A stretch of 64,000 bases of DNA from Kitasatospora sp. NBC_00458 (GTDB lineage Bacteria; Actinomycetota; Actinomycetes; Streptomycetales; Streptomycetaceae): the NCBI RefSeq assembly GCF_036013975.1, contig NZ_CP107904.1:4713001-4777000 (forward strand), written 5' to 3'. Shown here piece after piece: positions 44,200 to 52,358 of this stretch. Positions within the stretch are counted from its first letter, which is position 1. The number at the start of each line of letters is the position of its first letter. A program made the translations under genes and the position numbers. Below the pieces are notes generated by a model. That model did not search any database, had not been told where the DNA came from, and saw only the letters and a list, made by a program, of their open reading frames with translations.

Positions 44200-44231
44200 G
44201 GAGGGGCCCGGCGGATCCGCCGGGCCCCTCC
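44200..44231. terminator. 32-bp perfect palindrome, bidirectional terminator
   Basis: GGAGGGGCCCGGCGGA is followed at once by its exact reverse complement, between the convergent M18 peptidase (+) and NHL protein (-) genes. Confidence 0.85.
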
Positions 44232-44285
44232 GTCGTTCGCGGTGGTCCTACTCCAAGCGCCCTGTTCCAGGACCTGCTCCAGGCC

Positions 44286-46100
44286 CTATTCCAGGCCCGC
44301 CAGCACCAGCGGCAGGCGGCGGGCGCCGTCGGCGGCGAGCTTCACCGGCACCCCCCAGTCCTGCTGGTGGACGTGGCAGGCCGGGTACTCGATCTCCGGG
44401 TCGTCGTCGCAGGACGCCGCCATCGCCGAGACGTGCAGCACGCCCTCGGTCACCCGGTCGGAGAGGACCAGCTCACGGGAGAGCGCGGTGTCCGCGCCCG
44501 CGCCGGAGACCAGCAGCTCGGGCGGCGTGGCACTGACCAGCAGCCGGGTGGACGGGCCGTACCGCTCGTCCAGCTTCTGGCCGGTGGGCGCGGAGAAGAC
44601 CACGTCCAGCCGGAACGCGCCCGGGGCGACCTCGGTGGCGGCCCGCCGGGTGCGGTGGGCGACCGCGTCGACCCGGACCGCCTCCTCGGGCAGCCGCAGC
44701 CTGGTCAGCCGGTGCCGGGCCGACTCGACCACCACGATGTCGCCGTCGACCAGCACGGCACCGGACGGCTCGCGCAGGTCGGTGGCGAGCGTGGTGACCT
44801 CGCCGCTCGCCGGGTCGAAGCGGCGCAGCGCGTGGTTGTAGGTGTCGCTGACGGCCACCGAGCCGTCCGGCAGCACGGTGACGCCCAGCGGGTGCTGGAA
44901 GAGCGCCTGACCGGCCTCGCCGTCCCGGTGCCCGAAGTCGAACAGGCCGGTGCCGACGGCGGACCGCACGGCCTTGGTTTCACGTGAAACCCAGCGCAGC
45001 GACGAGGTCTCCGAGTCGGCGACCCAGAGCCGCTCGCCGTCCGCCGAGACGGCCAGGCCGGAGGGCTGGGCGAACCAGGCCTCGGCGGCCGGCCCGTCGA
45101 CCAGGCCCTCGTTGGTGGTGCCCGCCGCGACGCCGACCGTGCCGGCGGCCGGGTCGTACGCCCAGAGCTGGTGCACGCCGGCCATCGCGATCCACACCTT
45201 GCCGTCGAACCAGGCGACGTCCCACGGCGAGGAGAGGTCCACCTCGCGGGCCGGGCCGTCGGTGGCCGAGCCCTGCCACCACTGCCGGCCGGTGCCGGCC
45301 AGCGTGGTCACCGCGCCGTCGGCGAGCCGGACGCCGCGCAGCGCGTGGTTCACGGTGTCGGCCACCACCACGTCGTACGCGGAGCCGGACGGGAGCAGCG
45401 CGAGCCCCTGCGGCTCGCTGAACCGCGGGCTGGTGCCGTCGACCAGGCCGCGTACGCCGTCACCGATCCGGCGCACCACGGTCTCGCCGTCCGCCTCCAG
45501 CTCGACCAGCGAGTGGTGGCCGGAGTCCGCCACCAGGAAGTGGCCGTCCGGCAGCCGGATCGCCTTCCCGGGGAACCTGAGGTCCCCGGCGGCGGGCTCG
45601 GGCGCCACGTACGGGCCGTCGCCGCGCCGCAGCGTGCCCTTGGCCGCGTGCTCCGCCTCCAGCTCCTCGACCAGCCGGGCGATGGCGTGCGCGTGCCCCT
45701 CTCCGGCGTGCTGGGCGACCACGTACCCCTCGGGGTCGATCACCACCAGCGTCGGCCAGGCCCGCACCGCGTACTGCTTCCAGGTGACGAGCGCCGGGTC
45801 GTCCAGCACGGGGTGGTGCACCTCGTAGCGGGCGACGGCGTCGACCACGGCCTGGTGGTCGGCCTCGTGCACGAACTTGGGGGAGTGCACGCCGACGATC
45901 ACCACGGTGTCGCGGTGCTTCTCCTCCAGCTCCCGCAGTTCGTCGAGGACGTGCAGACAGTTGATGCAGCAGAACGTCCAGAAGTCCAGGACGGTGATCT
46001 TGCCCCGGAAGTCGGCGAGGGTGAGCTCCTTGCCGCCGGTGTTCAGCCAACCGCCTGCCCCGACCAGCTCGGGGGCGCGTACACGTGCACGAGATGCCAT
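44286..46100 (-). CDS. thioredoxin-NHL repeat protein (NHLRC2-like)
   Basis: 604 residues from ATG 46100. The N-terminal thioredoxin-like domain (about 1-150) has FWTFCCINCLHVLDELRELE, with CCINC at the active site position, and the cis-Pro strand AWPTLVVIDPEG. A six-bladed beta propeller of NHL repeats follows (HFLVADSGHHSLVELEADGE, VVVADTVNHALRGVRLADGA, LWVADSETSSLRWVS, VAVSDTYNHALRRFDP), then a beta-sandwich C-terminus. Same plan as human NHLRC2. No signal peptide, so it is probably cytoplasmic, with a thiol-redox or scaffolding role still unknown in bacteria. Confidence 0.9.
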   Translation of the reverse strand: MASRARVRAPELVGAGGWLNTGGKELTLADFRGKITVLDFWTFCCINCLHVLDELRELEEKHRDTVVIVGVHSPKFVHEADHQAVVDAVARYEVHHPVLDDPALVTWKQYAVRAWPTLVVIDPEGYVVAQHAGEGHAHAIARLVEELEAEHAAKGTLRRGDGPYVAPEPAAGDLRFPGKAIRLPDGHFLVADSGHHSLVELEADGETVVRRIGDGVRGLVDGTSPRFSEPQGLALLPSGSAYDVVVADTVNHALRGVRLADGAVTTLAGTGRQWWQGSATDGPAREVDLSSPWDVAWFDGKVWIAMAGVHQLWAYDPAAGTVGVAAGTTNEGLVDGPAAEAWFAQPSGLAVSADGERLWVADSETSSLRWVSRETKAVRSAVGTGLFDFGHRDGEAGQALFQHPLGVTVLPDGSVAVSDTYNHALRRFDPASGEVTTLATDLREPSGAVLVDGDIVVVESARHRLTRLRLPEEAVRVDAVAHRTRRAATEVAPGAFRLDVVFSAPTGQKLDERYGPSTRLLVSATPPELLVSGAGADTALSRELVLSDRVTEGVLHVSAMAASCDDDPEIEYPACHVHQQDWGVPVKLAADGARRLPLVLAGLE

Positions 46101-46149
46101 GAGCCAATGAAACAGCACCACCCCGCCCCGCATTCCGGACGGGCCGGTC

Positions 46150-47181
46150 TCACGCGGAGGAGCGCGGCCTGCGCTGGTGCTTGCCCGCCTTGTAGGCGTC
46201 GACCGACTTCCGTGACGAACGCCAGACCCCGTCCGGCCCCTGCGCGGCGTTCAGACGGCCGCGCTGCGCCGCCTGCCGGAGGGCCGCGAGGGAGAGCTCC
46301 CCGTCGACGAGCGCGGCGAGCGGCACCATCCGGGCGGGACCGGCCACGTTGGGGACGATGAACCGGTTGAGGTTGTCCTCCATCGCCCGCGCGACGAGTT
46401 CTCCGAGGGCTCCGCAGTCGCCCGCGTCAGCCCTGCGGAGCGCGGCCAGGTAGGCGTCCCGCTGGCGCTTGAGGATGATGATCGGTGGATACCCGAGCCG
46501 TACGAGGACGAGGTTCATGACGAGTCGGCCGGTTCGGCCGTTGCCGTCGAGGAACGGGTGGATGCGTTCGAACCCGTTGTGGATCCGGGCCAGCTCCTCC
46601 GGCAGCGGGCGCCCGAGGTCCTGGCCCGCCTCGATCCGCCGGCCGAGGCCGCAGACGTCGGCGACCCACTGCTCGGCCTGCGCCGGTACCAGCGGCCAGG
46701 GCGGCGGTGTCATTCCCTCGGCGAAGGGGGCGATGTCGTGCTCACGGAAGTTGCCGGGCCCCTCCCGGTCTCCCGCCTCGGGGTGGGGGGCGACGTTCCA
46801 GACCGGGGTCATGGCCACGTGGTGGACGTGGCGGATCTCGCCGAGGGTGACGAGGCGGCCGTCGTGCCAGGAGTCCGGCTCCAGCGCCTGGCCGTAGACC
46901 CAGCGCGCGGCGTCGGCGTAGCCCTGGACCTCGTTGTACTCGCTGAGCGGCTTCGCCCCGACGGCCCGGCCCTGGTCCAGGAGCGCCTGGACCTCGCGGA
47001 GCACCAGCGTGTTGCCCTCCAGGGCGGTGGAGTGGTGCGCCTCCTCGTGCCAGATGTCGTCCCAGATCTCCCGGGCCTCCCTGGGGCTGGGGAGCCCGCC
47101 GAAGCGCTCGTTCAACTCGGCCAGCGCTCCGCTGAGCCGGTTGTAGACGGTGCTGCGGCTGGGCCTGCCTCGTCCGGCCAC
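46150..47181 (-). CDS. Fic family AMP-transferase-like protein with inhibitory motif
   Basis: 343 residues from GTG 47181 (GGGGGAGGA upstream). The Fic core has the catalytic HPFLDGNGRTGR (about residue 205), with FERI before it, and the N-terminal helix HHSTALEGNTLVL, which is the S/T-x-x-x-E-G/N inhibitory motif of class II Fic proteins that blocks ATP gamma-phosphate binding. A C-terminal winged-helix-like part (ELSLAALRQAAQRGRLNAAQ, VWRSSRKSVDAY) may bind DNA. It would transfer AMP to a protein Ser/Thr/Tyr when relieved. Not paired with a separate antitoxin gene; a TTGATA/TATCAA repeat lies upstream. Confidence 0.9.
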   Translation of the reverse strand: MAGRGRPSRSTVYNRLSGALAELNERFGGLPSPREAREIWDDIWHEEAHHSTALEGNTLVLREVQALLDQGRAVGAKPLSEYNEVQGYADAARWVYGQALEPDSWHDGRLVTLGEIRHVHHVAMTPVWNVAPHPEAGDREGPGNFREHDIAPFAEGMTPPPWPLVPAQAEQWVADVCGLGRRIEAGQDLGRPLPEELARIHNGFERIHPFLDGNGRTGRLVMNLVLVRLGYPPIIILKRQRDAYLAALRRADAGDCGALGELVARAMEDNLNRFIVPNVAGPARMVPLAALVDGELSLAALRQAAQRGRLNAAQGPDGVWRSSRKSVDAYKAGKHQRRPRSSA

Positions 47182-47198
47182 CGTTGTTCCTCCCCCGG

Positions 47199-47239
47199 AG
47201 TTGATACATGCCCGGAACGGCCAATTGAACTTATCAACT
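47199..47239. promoter_or_regulatory. 8-bp inverted repeat before Fic gene
   Basis: AGTTGATA (47199-47206) and TATCAACT (47232-47239) are exact complements 25 bases apart in the AT-rich spot directly upstream of the Fic start; each arm also looks like a -35 element. Possible autoregulatory site bound by the Fic protein's C-terminal winged helix. Confidence 0.45.
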
Positions 47240-47323
47240 TCGAGGAGGCCGGAGCCCGGATCACGCCGGTTTTCACTCGAGAGTGGGACGGGCCGGTCGG
47301 AGCGGTTCGGGAGGGGCGGGGGG

Positions 47324-48553
47324 TCAGGTGATGATGTGGGGGAGGAAGCGGGCGCCCTGGTGGGTGATGGGGCTGTCGTCGGTCTCGCGGATGCCGAGGC
47401 CCGCCGACTCGCCGTCCACCACCCAGGTGCCGAGCACCGGGCGGTTGCCGTCGAAGTCGGGCAGCGGGTGGAGCTGCTGGTAGCAGTGGCCCTCCGCGCC
47501 GTAGCGGTCCGGGTCGCCGGCCCACTCGGCGAGGCGGGTCTCCCGGCCGCCCGGTTCGACGATCCGGACGCCGGCGCCCTCGCGGCCGAGCAGCGGTTTG
47601 GCCGCGTAGCCGGGCCCGTCCGGGTCGGCGAGTTCGCGCGGGCCGTCCAGGTAGGCGGGCAGCAGGTTGGGGTGGCCCGGGAACAGCTCCCAGAGCACGG
47701 CCAGCAGCGCCTTGTTGGAGAGCAGCATCTTCCAGGCCGGCTCGATCCACAGCGTGGAGCCGGTGGAGCCCCCGTGGTCGATGACGTCCAGCAGCTGCGC
47801 GCCGAACTCGTCCGAGGCCAGCCACTCCCACGGGTAGAGCTTGAAGGCGGCCCGGACGAAGCGGTGTTCGAGGTCGACGAAGCGGCCGGAGAGCGGGTCC
47901 CAGCCGATGTCCTCCATGGCGATGCCGACGGTCTCGATCCCGGCCTGCTCGGCGCACTCCTGGAGGTAGAGGGTGGTCATCCAGTCCTCGCCCTCGGTGT
48001 CGCCGCGCGAGTGCGCGAAGTGCACCGGGCCGGGCGGCAGCAGGTGCTTCTGCCGGGCCCAGGAGGCGACCAGCCGCTCGTGCAGCGAGTTCCACTGGTC
48101 GGCGCCGGGGAACCGCTCCTCCATCCAGAACCACTGCGGGCCGGCCGCCTCGATCAGCGAGGTGGGGGTGTCGGCGTTGTACTCGAACAGCTTCGCCGGA
48201 CCGGCGCCGTCGTACGCGAGGTCGAACCGCCCGTAGACGGCGGGCTGTTCGTCGCGACGGCGCCAGGACTCGGCGACCGCGTCGGCCAGCCGGGGATCGG
48301 TGATGCCGTAGTCGGCGAACCGGCCGGTGCGGACCACGTGGTCGGCGGCGGCGAGGCACAGCTCGTGCAGCTCCTCGACGACCTCCTCCAGGGCCTCCAC
48401 CTCGGGCAGTGAGAACTCGTAGTACGCGGACTCGTCCCAGTAGGCGTGCGGGCCGCCCTGGTTGCACGGGTCGGAGCACATCGCGTAGATCAGGCCCTGG
48501 CCCTCCACGGTGGCCAGCCAGTCCGGGCGCGGGGCGATGGTGCGGCGGCGCAC
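47324..48553 (-). CDS. glutathionylspermidine synthase-like ATP-grasp amide ligase (YgiC/YjfC type)
   Basis: 409 residues. The family (GSP_synth) joins amines or peptides through an ATP-grasp reaction. Recognisable: ATVEGQGLIYAMCSDPCNQG, WDESAYYEFSLPEVEALEEV, GRFDLAYDGAGPAKLFEYNA with DTPTSL, FVRAAFKLYPWEWLASDEFG, and the Mg/ATP region PAYLDGPRELADPDG then YAAKPLLGREGAG. It lacks the N-terminal amidase of true E. coli GspS, as do YgiC and YjfC. The start is 6 bases after the stop of the upstream YgiB-like gene, so the two form an operon. Actinobacteria lack glutathionylspermidine, so the substrate must be different. Confidence 0.9.
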   Translation of the reverse strand: MRRRTIAPRPDWLATVEGQGLIYAMCSDPCNQGGPHAYWDESAYYEFSLPEVEALEEVVEELHELCLAAADHVVRTGRFADYGITDPRLADAVAESWRRRDEQPAVYGRFDLAYDGAGPAKLFEYNADTPTSLIEAAGPQWFWMEERFPGADQWNSLHERLVASWARQKHLLPPGPVHFAHSRGDTEGEDWMTTLYLQECAEQAGIETVGIAMEDIGWDPLSGRFVDLEHRFVRAAFKLYPWEWLASDEFGAQLLDVIDHGGSTGSTLWIEPAWKMLLSNKALLAVLWELFPGHPNLLPAYLDGPRELADPDGPGYAAKPLLGREGAGVRIVEPGGRETRLAEWAGDPDRYGAEGHCYQQLHPLPDFDGNRPVLGTWVVDGESAGLGIRETDDSPITHQGARFLPHIIT

Positions 48554-48559
48554 GGCGGA

Positions 48560-48982
48560 TCAGCCCCCGCCCGAGCCGCTGGAGCCGGACGGGCAGCCGA
48601 AGCCGCCGCGCTTGGTGGCGGCCTTGTCGAAGGTGCCGCCGAGCGCCGTGGCGGAGCCGGAGCCGCAGTAGTACCAGCGGCCGGCGGCGGCCCCGGCGGC
48701 GGTGCCGCCGGTGCAGGAGTGCCGGTCCAGCACCTTGAGGGTGCCGGGGTCGACGCAGCGGCTCGGCGGGTTGCTCCCGGAGGAGGACGAGCAGCCGGAC
48801 AGGGCCAGGGCCAGCGTGCCGACCATGCCGAGGGTGACGAAGCCCGAGCGGCGCCGGCCGGCCGGCGCCGCGCCGGGAGCCGGGGCGGCGGGTGCCGGGA
48901 CGGCGGGCGGTGTCGCGGCGTCCGGAATCCGGGCGGGTGCGTCCGGTCTCGGAGCGGGGGCGGCTGGCAGCGGCTGCGTCAT
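48560..48982 (-). CDS. YgiB-like small extracytoplasmic/membrane protein
   Basis: 140 residues: Pro/Ala-rich cytoplasmic start, RRRSGFVTLGMVGTLALALS as a membrane or lipoprotein signal with Cys in LALSGCSSSSG, then CVDPGTLKVLDRHSCTGG, GRWYYCGSGSA and a C-terminal KRGGFGCPSGSSGSGGG. The final Arg-Gly-Gly-Phe-Gly and Ser/Gly tail recall E. coli YgiB/YjfM (DUF1190), which are encoded next to YgiC/YjfC. First gene of a two-gene operon with the GSP-synthase-like enzyme and may be its substrate or membrane partner. Confidence 0.7.
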   Translation of the reverse strand: MTQPLPAAPAPRPDAPARIPDAATPPAVPAPAAPAPGAAPAGRRRSGFVTLGMVGTLALALSGCSSSSGSNPPSRCVDPGTLKVLDRHSCTGGTAAGAAAGRWYYCGSGSATALGGTFDKAATKRGGFGCPSGSSGSGGG

Positions 48983-49142
48983 GGCGCCCGATGGTACGCG
49001 CGGTGCCGGATGGTACGGGAGGGGACCCCGTTACCCGGCCGCGGCAGGGCCCGATGGGTTATCTTTTGCCGATCCTTGACCGTGGGACCGCGCCTGGCGA
49101 CGGGCGGTCCCGTGACGTACGTGGAACCGGGGGCAGACACCC

Positions 49143-49565
49143 ATGAACGACATCCTGCACGGTCTCGGCGCGGCGGCCGCCTTCGGCGGCGTCGGCGTGG
49201 TGCTGCTGCTCCTCGGCATCGTGCTGGTGGACGTGCTGACGCCGGGCAAGCTCGGTCGGCAGATCTGGGTGGAGCGCAACCGCAACGCGGCCGTGCTGCT
49301 CAGCTCGGCGCTGCTCGGCATAGGCGGCATCGTCTTCACCGCGATCCTCTACACCTACGAGGACTTCGGGAAGGGCCTGGCCTCCACCGTCTGCTTCGGC
49401 GTGCTCGGCCTGGTGCTGATGGCCGTCGCGTTCTGGGTGGTGGACGTGCTGACGCCGGGCAAGCTCGGCGCGATCCTGGTCGACCCGGAGCCGCACCCGG
49501 CGGTCTGGGTGACGGCCAGCTGCAACCTCGCGGTGGCGGCGATCGTCTCGGCCTCGATCGCCTGA
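49143..49565 (+). CDS. DUF350 membrane protein (YjfL-like)
   Basis: 140 residues with four membrane spans. It is two copies of one unit: VGVVLLLLGIVLVDVLTPGK and VLGLVLMAVAFWVVDVLTPG share DVLTPGKLG, the DUF350 hallmark. In E. coli yjfL (DUF350) lies with yjfM (DUF1190) and yjfC (GSP-synthase-like). Here it is divergent from the two corresponding genes with a 160-base gap containing a possible -10 (TTATCT near 49059). A joint role in modifying or sorting membrane components is likely but unproven. Confidence 0.88.
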   Translation: MNDILHGLGAAAAFGGVGVVLLLLGIVLVDVLTPGKLGRQIWVERNRNAAVLLSSALLGIGGIVFTAILYTYEDFGKGLASTVCFGVLGLVLMAVAFWVVDVLTPGKLGAILVDPEPHPAVWVTASCNLAVAAIVSASIA

Positions 49566-49590
49566 GGAGGGTCGGACGGCCCGGTGGCCG

Positions 49591-50028
49591 TCAGGCGGTC
49601 GACCGGGCCGGTGCCGGACGGGGCCCCGGCCCCGCTCCGGGGTGCGGCCCCGCACCTGGGTGCGGCTCGCCGCCCAGCACGTGCTCGCGGCCCCAGGCGC
49701 CCAGCGGGGCCAGCGCCTCGTTGAGCCGCGCCCCGACCGCCGTGAGCGAGTACTCGACCCGCGGCGGCACCTCGTCGTAGGCCTCGCGGTGCACGACGCC
49801 GTCCGCCTCCAGCTCGCGCAGGTGGGCGGCGAGCACCTTCTCGGTGATCCCCGGCACCAGCCGTCGCAGCTCGCCGAACCGGCAGTCCGGCCGCTCGGCC
49901 AGCGCCCAGAGGATCAGTACCTTCCACTTGCCGCCGATCACGTCCATCGCGGCGTCGATCCCGCACACGTACGCGCCGGGCCTCGGTACGGTCGCCAATG
50001 CCCCCACCCCTCCGACCTGTTCGCTCAC
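49591..50028 (-). CDS. HxlR-family transcriptional regulator
   Basis: 145 residues from GTG 50028. Winged helix with CGIDAAMDVIGGKWKVLILW, ELRRLVPGITEKVLAAHLRE and LEADGVVHREAYDEVPPRVE, then YSLTAVGARLNEALAPLGAW: the full HxlR domain with a Cys at residue 22 that may sense thiol-reactive compounds. TACCCT lies 3 bases before the GTG, so the true start may be slightly downstream. The last 25 residues are Pro/Gly/His repeats. It is divergent from the imine-reductase-like gene, its probable target. Confidence 0.88.
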   Translation of the reverse strand: MSEQVGGVGALATVPRPGAYVCGIDAAMDVIGGKWKVLILWALAERPDCRFGELRRLVPGITEKVLAAHLRELEADGVVHREAYDEVPPRVEYSLTAVGARLNEALAPLGAWGREHVLGGEPHPGAGPHPGAGPGPRPAPARSTA

Positions 50029-50050
50029 CCCAGGGTAACCACCCACTCCG

Positions 50051-50062
50051 AAGTGCGTACTT
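50051..50062. promoter_or_regulatory. HxlR-type operator candidate
   Basis: AAGT GCGT ACTT (50051-50062) is a short inverted repeat in the 69-base divergent gap; the outer CCACCC (from 50039) and GGGTGG (50071) form a second one. This fits the short two-fold sites of HxlR regulators such as YodB. Confidence 0.45.
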
Positions 50063-50097
50063 GAGCGTTCGGGTGGTGGGCGGCGAGCCTGGCCGAC

Positions 50098-50994
50098 ATG
50101 ACAGAGAACGCGGTCGACACCGCTCCGAAGACCCCCGTCACCCTGCTCGGCCTCGGCGCGATGGGCGCCGCGCTGGCCGACGCCTGGCTCGCCGCCGGGC
50201 ACCCGCTGACCGTCTGGAACCGCACCGCCGCCCGCGCCGAACCGTTCGCCGACCGGGGGGCCGCCGTCGCCGGCACGGCGGCCGGGGCGGTCGCCGCGAA
50301 CCGGCTGGTGGTGGTCTGCCTGCTCGACGACGCCTCGGTCGAGGAGGCCCTGGCCGGTGCCGACCTGACCGGCCGGGATGTCGTCAACCTGGTCACCGGC
50401 ACCCCCGGCCAGGCCCGTGCCCGGGCGGCCTGGGCGGCGGAGCGCGGCGCCCGGTACCTGGACGGCGGGATCATGGCCGTCCCGCCGATGATCGGGATCC
50501 CGGCGGCCGGCCCGTACGTCTTCTACAGCGGCTCGTCCGAGCTGTTCGAGGAGCACCGGGCGACCCTGGCGGTCCCGGCCGGCACCAGCTGGGTCGGTGA
50601 GGACCCGGGGTTCGCCGCCCTGCACGACGTGGCGCTGCTGAGCGCGATGTACGGCATGTTCGCCGGGGTGGCGCACGCCTTCGCGCTCGCCCGGTCCGCG
50701 TCCGTCGCCCCGGGCAGCCTCGCCCCGGCGCTCACCTCCTGGCTCACCGCGATGACCCGCTCGGTGGCGACCACCGCGGAGCAACTGGAGGCCGGCGACT
50801 ACACCGTGGGCGTCGTGTCCAACCTCGCCATGCAGACGGCCGGCGTGCCGACCTTCCTGCGCACCGCGGAGGAGCAGGGCGTCAGCCCGGAGCTGCTGAC
50901 GCCCTACTTCGGCCTGATGGAGCGGCGCCTGGGCGAGGACGGGCGGAACGGTGCGGAGGACCTGACCGGCGTGATCGATCTGCTCCGGCAATAG
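50098..50994 (+). CDS. imine-reductase-like NAD(P)-dependent oxidoreductase
   Basis: 298 residues. Rossmann N-terminus VTLLGLGAMGAALADAWLAA, followed by VWNRTAARAEPFADRG (NADP-type Arg/Thr), LDGGIMAVPPMIG, and in the C-terminal helical domain ALHDVALLSAMYGMF with Asp at the position of the catalytic residue of imine reductases (Asp or Tyr). Beta-hydroxyacid dehydrogenases have Lys there, so IRED-type chemistry on cyclic imines is more likely. ATG 50098 follows GGCGGCGAGCC only weakly. The divergent HxlR gene suggests induction by a reactive substrate. Confidence 0.85.
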   Translation: MTENAVDTAPKTPVTLLGLGAMGAALADAWLAAGHPLTVWNRTAARAEPFADRGAAVAGTAAGAVAANRLVVVCLLDDASVEEALAGADLTGRDVVNLVTGTPGQARARAAWAAERGARYLDGGIMAVPPMIGIPAAGPYVFYSGSSELFEEHRATLAVPAGTSWVGEDPGFAALHDVALLSAMYGMFAGVAHAFALARSASVAPGSLAPALTSWLTAMTRSVATTAEQLEAGDYTVGVVSNLAMQTAGVPTFLRTAEEQGVSPELLTPYFGLMERRLGEDGRNGAEDLTGVIDLLRQ

Positions 50995-51044
50995 GCGATA
51001 GGCGATAGGCGAAAGGCGGCAGGCACCGGGCGGCAGGTGGCCGG

Positions 51045-52103
51045 TCAGCCGGCGGCCGGGCGGTCGGCGGTGGTGCGGCGGCGGAGGGCGGGGTCGGTCA
51101 GGGCCGGGGGCTTCCAGACGCCGTCCGGGTGGTAGACGTCGGTGCCCGGCGCGACGACGGCGTCGATCCGGTCGAGGGTCGCGTCGTCGAGCACCAGGTC
51201 GGCCCCCTTGAGGGCCGACTCCAGCTGGCCGAGGGTGCGCGGGCCGATGATCACCGAGGTCACCGCCGGGTGCGCGAGCGGGAAGGCGAGGGCCAGTTCG
51301 GGCAGCGTGCGGCCGAGGTCCTCGGCGATGGCCGTGAACTCCTCGACGGCGTCCAGCTTGGCCATGGTCACCGGTAGCGCCGGGTCGAACCGGGCCGGGG
51401 TGAGGGCGGCCCGGCCGCTGCTCAGGTCGATCGGCCGGTCCTTGCGGTAACGGCCGGTCAGGAAGCCGGAGGCGAGCGGGGACCAGGTCAGCGCGCCCAT
51501 GCCGAGCCGCCGCACGGTCGGCAGGACGTCCCGTTCGACGCCGCGGGCGAGCAGCGAGTACGGCGGCTGCTCGGTGCGGAAGCGGGCCAGGCCGCGCCGC
51601 TCGGCGACGTGGTGGGCCTCGACGATCTCCTCGGCCGGGAAGGTCGAGCAGCCGAAGGCGAGGATCTTGCCGGCCCGGACGAGGTCGCCGAGTACCGACA
51701 GGGTCTCCTCGATGTCGGTGCCGTGGTCGGGCCGGTGCACCTGGTAGAGGTCGATCCGGTCGGTGCGCAGTCGGCGCAGGCTCTCCTCGACCTCCCGGAC
51801 GATCCACCGCCGGGAGTTGCCGCTCCGGTTGCGGCCCTGGCCCATCGGGAAGTGCACCTTGGTGGCGAGCACGACGTCGTCGCGGTCGCCCCGGGCCTGC
51901 AGGGCCTTGCCGACGATCTCCTCGGACTCGCCGCCGGAGTACATGTCGGCGGTGTCGACGAAGTTGATGCCCGAGTCGAGGGCGGCGCCGATGATCCGGG
52001 CGCAGTCGTCGTGGTCGGGGTTGCCGACCGCGCCGAACATCATCGTGCCGAGGCAGTAGGTGCTGACCTCGATGCCGGTGCCGCCGAGGATGCGGTAGCG
52101 CAT
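51045..52103 (-). CDS. aldo/keto reductase
   Basis: 352 residues. TIM barrel with the catalytic tetrad: Asp in NFVDTADMYSGGESEE, Tyr just after, Lys in DVVLATKVHFPMG, His in DLYQVHRPDHGTDIEE. It begins MRYRILGGTGIEVSTYCLGT, the usual start of the AKR group acting on ketones or sugars with NADPH (FGCSTFPAEEIVEAHHVAER, then ALAFPLAHPAVTSVIIGPRT for cofactor binding). Convergent with the IRED-like gene; the 50 bases between contain three ATAGGCG repeats. Physiological substrate unknown. Confidence 0.92.
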   Translation of the reverse strand: MRYRILGGTGIEVSTYCLGTMMFGAVGNPDHDDCARIIGAALDSGINFVDTADMYSGGESEEIVGKALQARGDRDDVVLATKVHFPMGQGRNRSGNSRRWIVREVEESLRRLRTDRIDLYQVHRPDHGTDIEETLSVLGDLVRAGKILAFGCSTFPAEEIVEAHHVAERRGLARFRTEQPPYSLLARGVERDVLPTVRRLGMGALTWSPLASGFLTGRYRKDRPIDLSSGRAALTPARFDPALPVTMAKLDAVEEFTAIAEDLGRTLPELALAFPLAHPAVTSVIIGPRTLGQLESALKGADLVLDDATLDRIDAVVAPGTDVYHPDGVWKPPALTDPALRRRTTADRPAAG

Positions 52104-52130
52104 GGTGCTAATCCCCCTGCTGGTGTGGGT

Positions 52131-52290
52131 GGTTGGTGGGTGCCGCGGGTGTCGCGGGTGCCGCGGGTGGGGCGGGTGTCGCCGGTGCCGACGCTACGGG
52201 CTGGAGCGCACTCCAGGGCAAGGGCGGGGGCGGACCGGTGGGCGGCGGCTCCCGGTCGGGCACCCGGTCGGGCACCCGGTCGGGCTCCCC
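52131..52290. repeat. short GC-rich tandem repeats in a gene-free gap
   Basis: GGGTGTCGC/GGGTGCCGC units of 9 bases recur at 52138-52195, and GGGCACCCGGTC twice near 52258-52282. They fill the 255-base gap between divergent genes; promoters there are not obvious. Confidence 0.5.
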
Positions 52291-52358
52291 CTGGTGGGTG
52301 AGCGGCTTCGTCCGGGCGGAGGAGGCCCGGCCGGGGTGCCCGCTGCGAGCGTGGGGGC

